Source: Subdoligranulum variabile (GTDB lineage: Bacteria; Bacillota; Clostridia; Oscillospirales; Ruminococcaceae). From it: a stretch of DNA of 64,000 nucleotides. Below the pieces are notes generated by a model. That model searched no databases. It was not told the DNA's origin and saw only the letters and a list, made by a program, of their open reading frames with translations. The position numbers and the translations under genes were made by a program. The first letter of the stretch is position 1. The number at the start of each line of letters is the position of its first letter. This document shows, piece by piece, positions 23,260 to 31,834 of this stretch. The DNA lies in contig NZ_CP102293.1 in NCBI RefSeq assembly GCF_025152575.1, positions 1,612,001 to 1,676,000 on the forward strand, in the 5' to 3' direction.

Positions 23260-23287
23260 TTGACTTTCCATAGAAAAATGATATAAT
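23260..23287 (+). promoter_or_regulatory. Strong promoter before the first amino acid transporter
   Basis: TTGACT (23260-23265) and TATAAT (23282-23287) with a 16-base spacer. Transcription would start near 23294, upstream of an intrinsic terminator hairpin and 125 bases before the gene. Confidence 0.8.
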
Positions 23288-23306
23288 AGGAAAGTACGAT
23301 GTATGG

Positions 23307-23354
23307 GAACTATCAAGGGCGATAGCATCCGTATGGATTGCTGTTGCCCTTTTT
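23307..23354 (+). terminator. Leader terminator (candidate attenuator)
   Basis: AAGGGC...GCCCTT with an extended imperfect stem (ATAGCA/TGCTGT and TCC/GGA) and a T-run at 23350-23354, between the promoter and the binding-protein gene. CTATC (23310-23314) can also pair with GATAG (23321-23325), which would disrupt the terminator stem. Confidence 0.65.
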
Positions 23355-23418
23355 CTGTTCCTGCCGCATCGGATGCGGCCGCGGGCCGCAGATATTATAG
23401 AGAGAGGACGAGAACATT

Positions 23419-24255
23419 ATGAAAAAATTGCTTGCTTTTGGTATGGCTGCCATGATGGCACTGTCTCTGGCTGCCTGCGGCGGCGCTGCTTCTTCCAGTG
23501 AAGCCGCTTCCAGCGAGGCTGCCTCCAGCGAAGCCGCTTCCTCCGGGGCCGCTTCCACCGCCGAGACCGCCGGTTCCGACAAGACCTGGGTCATCGCCAC
23601 CGATACCGTTTTCAAGCCCTTTGAATACACCGATGCCAACGGCGACTTCGTGGGCATCGACGTGGACATCGTGGCTGCCATCGCTGAGGATCAGGGCTTT
23701 AAGTACGAGCTGAAGAGCCTGGGCTGGGACAGCGCCATCGCGGCCTGCCAGGCCGGCCAGGCGGACGGCATGATCGCCGGCGCCTCCATCACCGACGAGC
23801 GCAAGGCTTCCGGCTGGATGTTCTCTGACGGCTACTACACCGCCACCCAGACCATGACCGTGGCTGCCAACTCCGACATCACCGGCTTCGACGGCCTGCA
23901 GGGCAAGACCGTTGCCGTCAAGACCGGCACCCAGGGCGCTGCCTATGCCGAGAGCCTGAAGGATCAGTACGGCTTCAACATCACCTACTTCGAGGATTCC
24001 CCCACGATGTACCAGGCAGTCCTGGGCGGCCAGTGCGTGGCCTGCTTCGAGGATACCCCCATCATGCAGGCGTCCATCAAGGACGGCGGCCTGGCCCTGA
24101 AGGTCCTGGAAGATACCGCCAATGAGGGCGGCGACTACGGCTTCGCCATCTTCAACGCCGACAACCAGGAACTGCTGGATATGTTCAACGCCGGTCTGGC
24201 CGACATCAAGGCCAACGGCAAGTACGACGAGATCCTGGCCAAGTACCTGGGCTAA
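23419..24255 (+). CDS. Amino acid ABC transporter substrate-binding lipoprotein, system 1
   Basis: 278 residues. The signal peptide ends in LSLAACGG, a lipobox with Cys21, followed by a Ser/Ala/Glu linker (about 22-50) and a family 3 solute-binding domain: WVIATDTVFKPFEYTDANGDFVGIDVDIVAAIAED, then GMIAGASITDERKASGWMFSDGYY. Such proteins capture polar amino acids and deliver them to the permease. Which amino acid is not certain. It is first in an operon with permease and ATPase, separated from them by an internal terminator that probably gives excess binding protein. Confidence 0.9.
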   Translation: MKKLLAFGMAAMMALSLAACGGAASSSEAASSEAASSEAASSGAASTAETAGSDKTWVIATDTVFKPFEYTDANGDFVGIDVDIVAAIAEDQGFKYELKSLGWDSAIAACQAGQADGMIAGASITDERKASGWMFSDGYYTATQTMTVAANSDITGFDGLQGKTVAVKTGTQGAAYAESLKDQYGFNITYFEDSPTMYQAVLGGQCVACFEDTPIMQASIKDGGLALKVLEDTANEGGDYGFAIFNADNQELLDMFNAGLADIKANGKYDEILAKYLG

Positions 24256-24274
24256 GCCTCACTTAGAGGAGGTG

Positions 24275-24310
24275 TCGCCGGTGTCGGCACATGTCCGCCC
24301 CCGGCGACGG
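24275..24310 (+). repeat. CATGTCC-core hairpin, copy 2
   Basis: TCGCCGG pairs with CCGGCGA around the invariant TCGGCACATGTCCGCC core. Stem bases differ from copy 1 but pairing is kept. Confidence 0.65.
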
Positions 24311-24343
24311 ATTTAAAAAGATCCCTTACAAATTCAATCGCCC

Positions 24344-24382
24344 GCGGGGACGCCTGACTGTTGCGGGCGTCCCCCGTTTTTT
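24344..24382 (+). terminator. Intra-operon terminator
   Basis: GCGGGGACGCC pairs with GGCGTCCCC(C)GT and is followed by TTTTTT, between the binding-protein and permease genes. Partial read-through would set the ratio of binding protein to membrane subunits. Confidence 0.75.
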
Positions 24383-24426
24383 GTGTTCCCACCCTTTTAC
24401 ATTTCCCGAAAGGAGAGATCTGCCCC

Positions 24427-25101
24427 TTGATCCAGATCATCACCACCTACGGCGGTCTTCTGCTCACCGCCATGGGCCAGACGCTGCTGCTGGCGCTCTG
24501 CGGGCTGTTCTTCGCCTGCATTCTGGGCCTGATCTTCGGCCTGCTCAGTGTGGTCAAGAACCGCGCGTGCAACATTGTCTCCATCATCTTCGTGGACGCC
24601 ATCCGCGGCGTGCCCATGATCGTGCTGGCCTACTTCATCTACTTCGGCATCCCCTACCTGCTCAACACCATTCTGGGCTTCGGCGGGGTGACCCTCACCG
24701 CTCTGCAGGCCGGCACCGTCTGTCTGGCACTGAACTGCGGCGCCTACATGGCCGAGATCATCCGCGCCGGTATCGAGAGCGTGGACAAGGGTCAGATGGA
24801 AGCCGCCCGCAGCCTCGGCCTGCCCTACTGGCGGGCCATGGTCCGCGTGGTGCTGCCCCAGGCCATCCGCACCATGATCCCCAGCATCATCAACCAGTTC
24901 ATCATCACCCTGAAGGATACCTCCATCCTGTCGGTCATCGGCTTCCCCGAGCTGGTCAACACCGCCAAGAACGTGGTGGCCAATTCCTTCATGTCCTTCC
25001 AGGTCTGGGCCATCGTCGCCGTTATGTATCTCATCGTCATCACCATCCTGTCGGTGCTGGCCAAGCAGATGGAAAGGAGGCTCAACCGTGGCCGTGAATA
25101 A
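24427..25101 (+). CDS. Amino acid ABC transporter permease, system 1
   Basis: 224 residues from a TTG preceded by AAAGGAG; the open frame extends further upstream but into the terminator region, so the TTG is preferred. It has five to six membrane segments and the HisM/GlnP-type loop [30 protein letters not shown] (EAA motif for ATPase contact), then [19 protein letters not shown]. It overlaps the ATPase gene by 14 bases. Confidence 0.9.
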   Translation: MIQIITTYGGLLLTAMGQTLLLALCGLFFACILGLIFGLLSVVKNRACNIVSIIFVDAIRGVPMIVLAYFIYFGIPYLLNTILGFGGVTLTALQAGTVCLALNCGAYMAEIIRAGIESVDKGQMEAARSLGLPYWRAMVRVVLPQAIRTMIPSIINQFIITLKDTSILSVIGFPELVNTAKNVVANSFMSFQVWAIVAVMYLIVITILSVLAKQMERRLNRGRE

Positions 25102-25834
25102 AAACAATGTGAAGATCCATGTCTCCCACCTCAAGAAGAACTTCGGCAACCTGGAAGTCCTCAAGGACGTCTCCGCCGACATCTGCGAGGGGGAAGTGGT
25201 GGTCATCCTGGGCCCCTCCGGCTCCGGCAAATCCACCTTCCTGCGCTGCCTCAACCGTCTGGAGGACATCACCGGCGGTGAGGTCATCGTGGACGGGCAC
25301 GACCTCACCGACAAAAAGACCAACATCAACAAGGTCCGCGAAAATGTGGGCATGGTGTTCCAGCATTTCAACCTCTTCAACAACCTGAACGTGCTGGGCA
25401 ACATGATGCTGGCCCCCACCGAGCTGAAAAAGGCCACCAAGGCCCAGGCCAAGGAAAACGCCCTCCGGCTGCTCACCCGGGTGGGCCTGGCCGACAAGGC
25501 CGAAGCCTATCCGGCCCAGCTGTCCGGCGGCCAGAAACAGCGGGTGGCCATCGCCCGCGCCCTGGCCATGAACCCCGACATCATGCTCTTCGACGAGCCT
25601 ACCTCGGCCCTCGACCCTGAAATGGTGGGCGAGGTGCTCCAGGTCATGAAGCAGCTGGCCAGCGAGGGCATGACGATGGTGGTCGTCACCCACGAGATCG
25701 GCTTCGCCCGGGAAGTGGCCAGCCGGGTCATCTTCATGGAGGGCGGCTACATCGTGGAGGAAGGTACCCCCGACGAGGTCATCAACCATCCCCAGCAGCC
25801 CCGCACCATCGATTTCCTCAGCAAAGTGCTGTAA
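25088..25834 (+). CDS. Amino acid ABC transporter ATP-binding protein, system 1 (GlnQ-like)
   Basis: 248 residues from a GTG inside the permease gene end, with GGAAAGGAGG upstream. Walker [10 protein letters not shown], the Q-loop [20 protein letters not shown], signature [15 protein letters not shown], Walker [15 protein letters not shown] and switch [10 protein letters not shown] are all intact and typical of polar amino acid importers. A strong terminator follows at 25840-25878. Confidence 0.95.
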   Translation: MAVNKNNVKIHVSHLKKNFGNLEVLKDVSADICEGEVVVILGPSGSGKSTFLRCLNRLEDITGGEVIVDGHDLTDKKTNINKVRENVGMVFQHFNLFNNLNVLGNMMLAPTELKKATKAQAKENALRLLTRVGLADKAEAYPAQLSGGQKQRVAIARALAMNPDIMLFDEPTSALDPEMVGEVLQVMKQLASEGMTMVVVTHEIGFAREVASRVIFMEGGYIVEEGTPDEVINHPQQPRTIDFLSKVL

Positions 25835-25839
25835 TTTCC

Positions 25840-25878
25840 GGCAGAAATGGGCAAAGCGGCCCGTTTCTGCCTTTTTTT
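25840..25878 (+). terminator. Terminator of amino acid importer 1
   Basis: GGCAGAAA..GGGC pairs with GCCC..TTTCTGCC and is followed by seven T. Confidence 0.85.
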
Positions 25879-25889
25879 GCGGTTTTCCC

Positions 25890-25918
25890 TTGCACAAACG
25901 ACGGTTTTGCGGTAGTAT
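25890..25918 (+). promoter_or_regulatory. Promoter of amino acid importer 2
   Basis: TTGCAC (25890-25895) and TAGTAT (25913-25918) with a 17-base spacer, 85 bases before the binding-protein start. Confidence 0.6.
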
Positions 25919-26002
25919 TAAACAATACCGTTACTTTACTGCTTTAGGACAGTGAAGATTCTGTGCGGAAAAACGGGACCCAATCAAGGGAGGAGAAGTA
26001 TC

Positions 26003-26863
26003 ATGAAAAAACTCATCAGCTTACTGCTGGCCGCCGGTATGGCCGCCAGCCTGGCCGCCTGCGGCTCCAGCGCCGCCACCAGCGAATCCGCTGCCACGGC
26101 GGATTCCACCAGCGAGGCCGCTTCCACTTCGGAAGCCGCCGAGGCCGAAACCACCGGCGAGAGCGACCTGCAGTACATCAAGGACAAGGGCAAGATGACC
26201 ATCGGCTACACCGTCTACGCCCCCATGAACTACACCGACGACAACGGCGAGTTCGTGGGCTTTGACACCGAGCTGGCCACCGCCGTCTGCGAACAGCTGG
26301 GCGTGGAGCCGGAGTTCGTGGAGATCAACTGGGACACCAAGGTGGTGGAGCTGGACGCCAAGAGCATCGACTGCATCTGGAACGGCATGACCCTCACCGA
26401 TGACATCATGGCCAACACTTCCTGCACCGAAGCCTACGCCAAGAACGCCCAGGTGGTCGTCATGAAGACGGGCAGCGGCTACACCTCCACCGCCGACCTG
26501 GTGGGCAAGACCGTGGTGGCCGAGGCCGGTTCCGCCGGTGAGACCACCATCCAGGAGGACGAGAACCTCTCCCAGGCCGACTACGTCAGCAAGGGCGTCC
26601 AGACCGACTGCCTGATGGAAGTGGCCGCCGGCACCGCCGACGCCGCCGTGCTGGACCTGACCCTGGCTTCCGCCATGATCGGTGAGGGCACCGACTACGC
26701 CGACCTGGAGATCGTGGATGAGCTCAACGCCGAGGAGTACGGCGTGGCCTTCCGCAAGGGCAGCGACGCTGCTGCCGCTGTGAACGATGCCTTCGCCGCC
26801 CTGCGCGCCGACGGCACCATGCAGGCCCTGGCCGACAAGTACGGCCTGACCCTGGCCGAGTGA
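26003..26863 (+). CDS. Amino acid ABC transporter substrate-binding lipoprotein, system 2
   Basis: 286 residues after AAGGGAGGAGAAG; earlier in-frame starts lack a site. The lipobox is SLAACGS with Cys20, then a Ser/Thr/Glu linker and a family 3 binding domain: KMTIGYTVYAPMNYTDDNGEFVGFDTELATAVCEQLG, CIWNGMTLTDDIMANTSCT. It is only loosely similar to the system 1 protein, so the two importers probably differ in substrate. The stop codon overlaps the permease start. Confidence 0.9.
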   Translation: MKKLISLLLAAGMAASLAACGSSAATSESAATADSTSEAASTSEAAEAETTGESDLQYIKDKGKMTIGYTVYAPMNYTDDNGEFVGFDTELATAVCEQLGVEPEFVEINWDTKVVELDAKSIDCIWNGMTLTDDIMANTSCTEAYAKNAQVVVMKTGSGYTSTADLVGKTVVAEAGSAGETTIQEDENLSQADYVSKGVQTDCLMEVAAGTADAAVLDLTLASAMIGEGTDYADLEIVDELNAEEYGVAFRKGSDAAAAVNDAFAALRADGTMQALADKYGLTLAE

Positions 26864-27522
26864 TGGGCGAGGCGGGTGTCATCTGGGGGCGCCTCACCGA
26901 AGCGTTCTGGCTCAACTGCCAGCTCTTCGGGCTGACGCTGCTCTTTGCGGTGCCGCTGGGCCTGGTGGTGGCCTTCGGCTCGATGAACCGGTTCGCCCCC
27001 CTGCGCGGGGCGGTCAAGACCTTTGTGTGGATCATCCGCGGCACCCCGCTGATGCTGCAGATCCTGGTCATCTATCTGGGCCCCGGCCTGCTGGGCTTCA
27101 CCAGCCCCTGGCCTTCCGGGTCCAGCGGCCGTCTGGTGGCGGCGGTGGTGGCCTTTGCCATCAACTATGCCTGCTATTTTTCCGAGATCTACCGCGGCGG
27201 CATCGAGGCGGTCCCCAAGGGCCAGACCGAGGCCGGGCAGGTGCTGGGCATGACCCGCAGCCAGATCTTCTTCAAGGTCACGCTGCTCCAGGTCATCAAG
27301 CGCATCCTGCCCCCCATGGGCAACGAGATCATCACGCTGGTCAAGGATACCTCCCTGGCCAACGTCATCGCCAACAAGGACATCATCATGATGGCCAAGG
27401 AGTACAGCGCCAAGGGCCTGATCTGGCCGCTTTTCTCCACGGCGATCTTCTTCCTGGTCTTCGTGGGCGCCCTGACGCTGCTCTTCGGCTGGCTGGAAAA
27501 GCGGCTGGCCTATTTCCGCTGA
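26863..27522 (+). CDS. Amino acid ABC transporter permease, system 2
   Basis: 219 residues; the ATG overlaps the previous TGA (TGATG), and a GTG one codon earlier is possible. Features: NCQLFGLTLLFAVPLGLVVAFG, WIIRGTPLMLQILVIY, the EAA loop YFSEIYRGGIEAVPKGQTEAGQVLGMTRSQIFF, and EIITLVKDTSLANVIA. These are standard for HisM/GlnP-type permeases. It has an insert near GLLGFTSPWPSGSSGR before the EAA loop. Confidence 0.9.
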   Translation: MGEAGVIWGRLTEAFWLNCQLFGLTLLFAVPLGLVVAFGSMNRFAPLRGAVKTFVWIIRGTPLMLQILVIYLGPGLLGFTSPWPSGSSGRLVAAVVAFAINYACYFSEIYRGGIEAVPKGQTEAGQVLGMTRSQIFFKVTLLQVIKRILPPMGNEIITLVKDTSLANVIANKDIIMMAKEYSAKGLIWPLFSTAIFFLVFVGALTLLFGWLEKRLAYFR

Positions 27523-27535
27523 GGAGGGGACTGCT

Positions 27536-28318
27536 ATGGCATTATTGGAAGTGGCCGGCATCGGCAAGAGCTTCGGCAGTACCGCCGTGCTGCGGGATAT
27601 CTCCTTTACGCTGGACCAGGGCGAGGCCATCGCCATCATCGGGTCGTCGGGTTCCGGCAAGACCACCCTTTTGCGCTGCCTGAATTTCCTGGAAACGGCG
27701 GACACCGGGTCCATCACGGTGGGGGGCGAGACGCTGTGGAGCGCCGCCGACGCCCGCACCCAGAGCGAGGCGGCCATCCGCAAGAAGCGGCTGCATTTCG
27801 GGCTGGTGTTCCAGAACTTCAACCTGTTCCCCCAGTACACGGCGCTGCAGAACGTCATGCTGGCGGGCCAGTTGCTGGCCAAGGAACGCCCCGACTACAA
27901 GCAGCACAAGAAGGAAATTCTGGCCGAGATCGAGGCCCACGCCCGGCAGCTGCTGGATGACATGGGCCTGTCCGACAGGGCGGGGCATTATCCCCACCAG
28001 CTCTCGGGCGGGCAGCAGCAGCGGGTGGCCATCGCCCGCGCCCTGGCCCTGAAACCCGATATTCTCTGCTTCGACGAGCCGACCTCGGCCCTCGACCCGG
28101 AACTCACCGGCGAGGTGCTGCGGGTGCTCCGCGACCTGGCGGCCCATAAGACCACCATGATCATCGTCACCCATGAGATGAAGTTCGCCCGGGATGTGGC
28201 GGACCACATCCTCTTCATGGACGGCGGCGTGGTGGTGGAACAGGGCCCCGCCAAGGAGGTCATCGACCATCCCAAGGAGGAACGGACGAGACAGTTCCTG
28301 GCCAGTTACGGAAAGTAA
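27536..28318 (+). CDS. Amino acid ABC transporter ATP-binding protein, system 2 (GlnQ-like)
   Basis: 260 residues, GAGGAGGG upstream. Walker A GSSGSGKTT, Q-loop LVFQNFNLFPQYTALQNVMLA, signature [15 protein letters not shown], Walker [15 protein letters not shown] and switch IVTHEMKFA are intact. It has a 30-residue insertion relative to system 1 (KERPDYKQHKKEILAEIEAHARQ region). It closes the operon, with a terminator 6 bases after the stop. Confidence 0.95.
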   Translation: MALLEVAGIGKSFGSTAVLRDISFTLDQGEAIAIIGSSGSGKTTLLRCLNFLETADTGSITVGGETLWSAADARTQSEAAIRKKRLHFGLVFQNFNLFPQYTALQNVMLAGQLLAKERPDYKQHKKEILAEIEAHARQLLDDMGLSDRAGHYPHQLSGGQQQRVAIARALALKPDILCFDEPTSALDPELTGEVLRVLRDLAAHKTTMIIVTHEMKFARDVADHILFMDGGVVVEQGPAKEVIDHPKEERTRQFLASYGK

Positions 28319-28323
28319 AACGG

Positions 28324-28350
28324 AGGTCCCCGCAAGGGGACCTTTTTTTT
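28324..28350 (+). terminator. Terminator of amino acid importer 2
   Basis: AGGTCCCC pairs with GGGGACCT (4-base loop), followed by eight T. Confidence 0.9.
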
Positions 28351-28550
28351 GTTGGGGCGGGAAGGTTTGCGCTTCCTTTCTGTGTTCCTTTTTGAGCGAC
28401 CTGCAATAGCAGCAAGTTGCGCAGCCCGCCCAATGGCCCCGGTTCCGGGGCCGTGTATATGGGAACCAACGCGTTGCGTTGGTTTTTGCAGCGCGCTTTT
28501 TTCTGCGGGCGCGCTTGCGGGGCATAGCCCCGCAGGCAAAAAGCGCCGCA

Positions 28551-28800
28551 TTCCGAGGCGCGGGGCACGGCTCAAGGGGCCTGCGGGCCCCTTAAGAAAC
28601 CCCGGAGGTCTGGGGATGTCGCCCGAGACGATTTGATTTATCACGGCGGTGCAAGCTCACCGACCCGGCCCGCCCGTGGCTGCGGTGCAAGCTCATCCGG
28701 TCTCCGCGTTCTGAAACCCCGTCCGCCTTCGCGGGCGGGCCACGACCGGGAACGGGAAATTTCCCACCGCACCCCGGCGCATCCTGTTTTGGTTTGTCTG
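28551..28800 (+). repeat. 250-bp dispersed repeat, copy 1
   Basis: Nearly identical in sequence and equal in length to 62608-62857, with only a handful of differences by eye. It contains GGGGCC/GGCCCC pairing, an internal CGGTGCAAGCTCA repeat (two copies about 40 bases apart) and a CCCG...CGGG hairpin with a CTTC loop. Confidence 0.8.
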
Positions 28801-28837
28801 TTTCCTGTTTGCAAGGGGGGACCGGAACCCCATAAAA

Positions 28838-28912
28838 ATATCCCGCAGGGGATCACCCTGCGGGATATTTTTTGTGAGAGTTTCTTCGGTTCCTTCTTTG
28901 CAAAGAAGGAAC
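28838..28912. terminator. Composite terminator element 1
   Basis: The central stem ATATCCCGCAGGG/CCCTGCGGGATAT has T-runs on both sides, followed by GAGTTTCTTCG and a perfect 24-bp TTGCAA-centred palindrome at 28889-28912. The left outer palindrome is decayed. It lies 10 bases from the trxA stop and probably ends the trxB-trxA transcript. Confidence 0.7.
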
Positions 28913-28921
28913 AAACAGGCA

Positions 28922-29233
28922 TCAAAGCACCGTGCTCAGCCACTGCATGAGGGTGGCTTTGGGCATGAAGCCCACCTGGCGGGCCACCGGCTGGCCGTTC
29001 TTCAGCACCACCAGCGCCGGAATGCTGGAAATGCCGAACTGCTGGGCCAGGGCCAGGTTCTCATCCACGTCGATGCCGTAGAACAGCGCCTTGCCCTCCA
29101 GGTCGTTGCTGGCTTCCTCCAATACGGGAGCCAGCATCCGGCAGGGATTGCACCAGGTGGCGTTGAAATCCAGCACCGCCACATCGGCGGCCTGGGCCTG
29201 GGTCAGATCATTCTTGTGTACTTCGTGTACCAT
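28922..29233 (-). CDS. trxA: Thioredoxin
   Basis: 103 residues, a normal thioredoxin length. The active site is WCNPC (about residues 28-32), with Asn in place of the usual Gly, preceded by VAVLDFNATW and followed by MLAPVLEEASND, FYGIDVDEN and the cis-Pro region ISSIPALVVLKNG. It reduces protein disulphides using electrons from the reductase encoded 6 bases upstream. Stop lies beside the composite terminator. Confidence 0.93.
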   Translation of the reverse strand: MVHEVHKNDLTQAQAADVAVLDFNATWCNPCRMLAPVLEEASNDLEGKALFYGIDVDENLALAQQFGISSIPALVVLKNGQPVARQVGFMPKATLMQWLSTVL

Positions 29234-29239
29234 GTTGCA

Positions 29240-30112
29240 TTACTCCTTTGTGTTGCGCTTCTGGGCGGCCAGGTACTCCACGGCGGACAGCGCCGCCACG
29301 TTGCCTTCTCCCGCCGCCTTCACATACTGATAGGGCAGTCCCACCGCGTCGCCGCAGGCAAAACAGCCCGGCAGATTGGTCTGCATCTTCGCGTTTACCG
29401 CCACGTGCCCGCCGGATCCCTCCAGCCCCGGCACCAGCTGGGTGGGCGCCATGGCGTCCCGCAGCAGGAACACCCCGTCCACCGGATACTCCCCGGCTTC
29501 GGTGTGCAGTGCCGTCACCACGGCCTCGCCGGTCACCGCCGTGGGCTTCTCCCGGAGCACCTGTACCGAGGCGGGCAGGTCCGGGTCCCCGTCGTAGAGG
29601 GGCAGGTAGAGCACCGACCCCGCGACCTCCGCCATATAGGCGGCCTCCGGCTCGGCCGCCGGGCTGGACCCGATCACCGCCACCCGCTTGCCCCGGTAGA
29701 GCGGCGCGTCACAGGTGGCACAGTAACTCACGCCCCGGCCCAGGAACTCCTCCTCGCCGGGCAGCGGCTTGCCCTGCACCACCCCCGTGGCCAGGATCAC
29801 CGTCGTGGCTTCGTAGGTCTCGTTCGCCGTCTGGATGGCAAAATAGTCCCCCATGGCATAGACGGCGTTCACCCGGGCTTCGGTCACCGTCACCCCCATG
29901 GCATCCAGATGCCGCTGAAAGGCCGCCCGCAGCGCCTCGCCGCTGATGTCCGGCAGCCCCGGATAATTCCGGATGGTATGGGCCTTGCCGATCTTGTCGC
30001 TCAGGTCCTTGCTGCCGAAGAGCAGCACCGGCTTGCCCCGCAGGCTCGCCGTGATGGCCGCCGATACCCCCGCCGGCCCGCTGCCGATGATCGCAATCTC
30101 TGCACGTTCCAT
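29240..30112 (-). CDS. trxB: Thioredoxin reductase
   Basis: 290 residues, FAD/NAD(P) two-domain flavoprotein. The N-terminal dinucleotide motif is IAIIGSGPAGVSAAI, the redox centre is CATC (about residues 132-135, in GVSYCATCDAPLYRG), then the second Rossmann motif VAVIGSSPAAEPEAA and the C-terminal CGDAVG with FAD. It is slightly shorter than E. coli TrxB. It is transcribed with trxA from a promoter with TTGCAA and TATACT separated by 16 bases (30177-30150, minus strand). Confidence 0.92.
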   Translation of the reverse strand: MERAEIAIIGSGPAGVSAAITASLRGKPVLLFGSKDLSDKIGKAHTIRNYPGLPDISGEALRAAFQRHLDAMGVTVTEARVNAVYAMGDYFAIQTANETYEATTVILATGVVQGKPLPGEEEFLGRGVSYCATCDAPLYRGKRVAVIGSSPAAEPEAAYMAEVAGSVLYLPLYDGDPDLPASVQVLREKPTAVTGEAVVTALHTEAGEYPVDGVFLLRDAMAPTQLVPGLEGSGGHVAVNAKMQTNLPGCFACGDAVGLPYQYVKAAGEGNVAALSAVEYLAAQKRNTKE

Positions 30113-30149
30113 GGGACACCTCCCGAAAATTTCAAATTCCTATAATAAT

Positions 30150-30177
30150 AGTATACTATGCCTTGCCCCAATTGCAA
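30150..30177 (-). promoter_or_regulatory. Promoter of trxB-trxA
   Basis: Minus strand TTGCAA (30177-30172) and TATACT (30155-30150), 16-base spacer, about 38 bases before the trxB start. Confidence 0.55.
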
Positions 30178-30211
30178 GGCCCCGGCTGTGAAGAAAGTGT
30201 AAACTTTTCCT

Positions 30212-31702
30212 TTACAGCTGGTACAGCGCGGTGTACTTGGCTTTGAGATAGTCGGTGAAATAGTGGGGATCAAAGTCGCCGCCGCACAGGCTCTTCACCA
30301 GCCAGGCCGGTTCCTTCAGGTTGCCGTACTGCCACAGCCGGTCGCACAAAGCGTCCTTCAGCGGCTGCAGGTTGCCTTCGGCCCACTGGGCGTCCAGGTC
30401 CATGGTCTTGCTCAGGTCGGCGATGGCCTGGGCCCCGTAGGCGCTGCCCAGGGCGTAGCTGGGGAAGTAGCCCATGTCGCCCATGGCCCAGTGGATGTCC
30501 TGCAGGCAGCCGTGGCCGTCGTCCGGCACGTCCAGGCCCAGGTACTCCTTGTACTTGGCATTCCACGCCGCCGGCAGATCCCGCACCGCCAGGGTGCCCT
30601 GGATCATCGCCTTCTCCAGCTCGTACCGCACCATGATGTGCAGCGCGTAGGTCAGCTCGTCCGCCTCGGTGCGGATCAGCCCCGGCTCCGCCCGGTTCAC
30701 CGCCCGCCAGATCTCCTCCTCGGTGACGTCCGCCAGCTGGGTGGGGAACAGTTCCCGCAGGGTGGGGTAGAGGCAGTGCACAAAGGCCCGGCTCCGGCCT
30801 ACGTAGTTCTCAAACAGGCGGCTCTGGCTCTCGTGCAGGCCCATGGTGGCGCCGCCCGTGATGGCCGTGTAGTCCAGTTCCGGCGCGATGTGCCGCTCAT
30901 ACAGGGCATGGCCGCCCTCGTGGGCCACGCTGTACAGGTTGGAGAACATGTCCCGGGGCATGTAATGGGTGGTGATGCGCACATCCCCCCGCCAGAATTC
31001 CGTGGTGAAGGGATGCTCGCTCTCCGCCAGCAGGCAGTGCTCCGGCTCCAGCCCCCACAGTTCCATGATCTTTTGGGAGACCAGCTTCTGGGCGTCCAGC
31101 GGCCAGTCCTGGTCGAGAAAATCCGTGCGGATGGCCGCGCCGTGGTCCCGGATGGCCGCCAGCAGCGGCACGATGGTGGCCCGCAGCGTGGCGAAAAATT
31201 CATCGCACTGGGCGATGGTCAGCCCCCGCTCGTACCGGTCCAGCCATACCTCGTAGGGGTCCCGGTCGGGGGCAAAATACTTCGCCTGGGCCCGGCGGGC
31301 TTCCACGATTTTTTCCAGATAGGGGGCGAACAGCGCAAAGTCGTTGGTCCGCTTGGCCTTGGTCCACACCGGGATGCTCTGCTGCACCAGCTTGGTGAAG
31401 GCCGCATACTCCGCGGCGGGGATCTTGGCGATCTCGTCGTACTGCCGCTGCAGTTCCCGCACCTCGGCGGCCTGCTGCTCGTCCTCCGCGTCCGCCGCCG
31501 CCTGGCGCAGCAGCGCCGCGGTGTCCTCGTTCACCAGCAGGTCAAAACTGGCCCGGCTCAGCACCTCGCAGGCCTCCGCCCGGCCGTCGGCGCCCCCCTC
31601 CGGGGCCACCGTCTCGGCGTCAAAGTCAATGGCGTTCAGCGCATACCGGTAGGCATACAGCTGCTTTTCCAGCGCCCGCAGGCGCACAATGGATTCTTTC
31701 AT
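30212..31702 (-). CDS. M32-family metallo-carboxypeptidase
   Basis: 496 residues from the ATG at 31702 (CGAGG upstream); a start ten codons earlier is weaker. Zinc motif HEGGH (in SVAHEGGHALYER) with the downstream ESQSRLFEN glutamate and the M32 signatures DYTAITGG, RTEADELTYALHIMVRYELE and GYFPSYALGS are all present. These enzymes release C-terminal residues from peptides in the cytoplasm. It is monocistronic and divergent from the glycosyltransferase. Confidence 0.93.
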   Translation of the reverse strand: MKESIVRLRALEKQLYAYRYALNAIDFDAETVAPEGGADGRAEACEVLSRASFDLLVNEDTAALLRQAAADAEDEQQAAEVRELQRQYDEIAKIPAAEYAAFTKLVQQSIPVWTKAKRTNDFALFAPYLEKIVEARRAQAKYFAPDRDPYEVWLDRYERGLTIAQCDEFFATLRATIVPLLAAIRDHGAAIRTDFLDQDWPLDAQKLVSQKIMELWGLEPEHCLLAESEHPFTTEFWRGDVRITTHYMPRDMFSNLYSVAHEGGHALYERHIAPELDYTAITGGATMGLHESQSRLFENYVGRSRAFVHCLYPTLRELFPTQLADVTEEEIWRAVNRAEPGLIRTEADELTYALHIMVRYELEKAMIQGTLAVRDLPAAWNAKYKEYLGLDVPDDGHGCLQDIHWAMGDMGYFPSYALGSAYGAQAIADLSKTMDLDAQWAEGNLQPLKDALCDRLWQYGNLKEPAWLVKSLCGGDFDPHYFTDYLKAKYTALYQL

Positions 31703-31773
31703 GGGTCGTACCTCGTGTTTTGTAAAATTCAATCACTGTCTGTTATTTTACCACAGTGCGGCAGCATTTTCCA

Positions 31774-31802
31774 TTGTCAGCGGCGTGAATTTATGGTATT
31801 GT
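31774..31802 (+). promoter_or_regulatory. Promoter of the glycosyltransferase gene
   Basis: TTGTCA (31774-31779) and TATTGT (31797-31802), 17-base spacer, 33 bases before the GTG start. Confidence 0.5.
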
Positions 31803-31834
31803 GATACTAGACAGAGTGAAGGGGGAATGCAGCC

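Larger units (their letters stand above)
28351..28921. other. Gene-free repeat region
   Basis: About 570 bases with no gene. It contains a CTTCCTTTCTGTGTTCC unit (near 28370, also near 62549), a 250-bp segment repeated at 62608-62857, a degenerate half-palindrome, a terminator hairpin (28838-28872) and a TTGCAA-centred palindrome (28889-28912). Small opposing frames here are shared only because the repeat is shared. Confidence 0.6.

Noticed and set aside
23290..23354. T-box or known riboswitch before the amino acid importer
   Set aside because: The leader before the terminator is only about 20 bases and lacks the T-box core and any aptamer I recognise.
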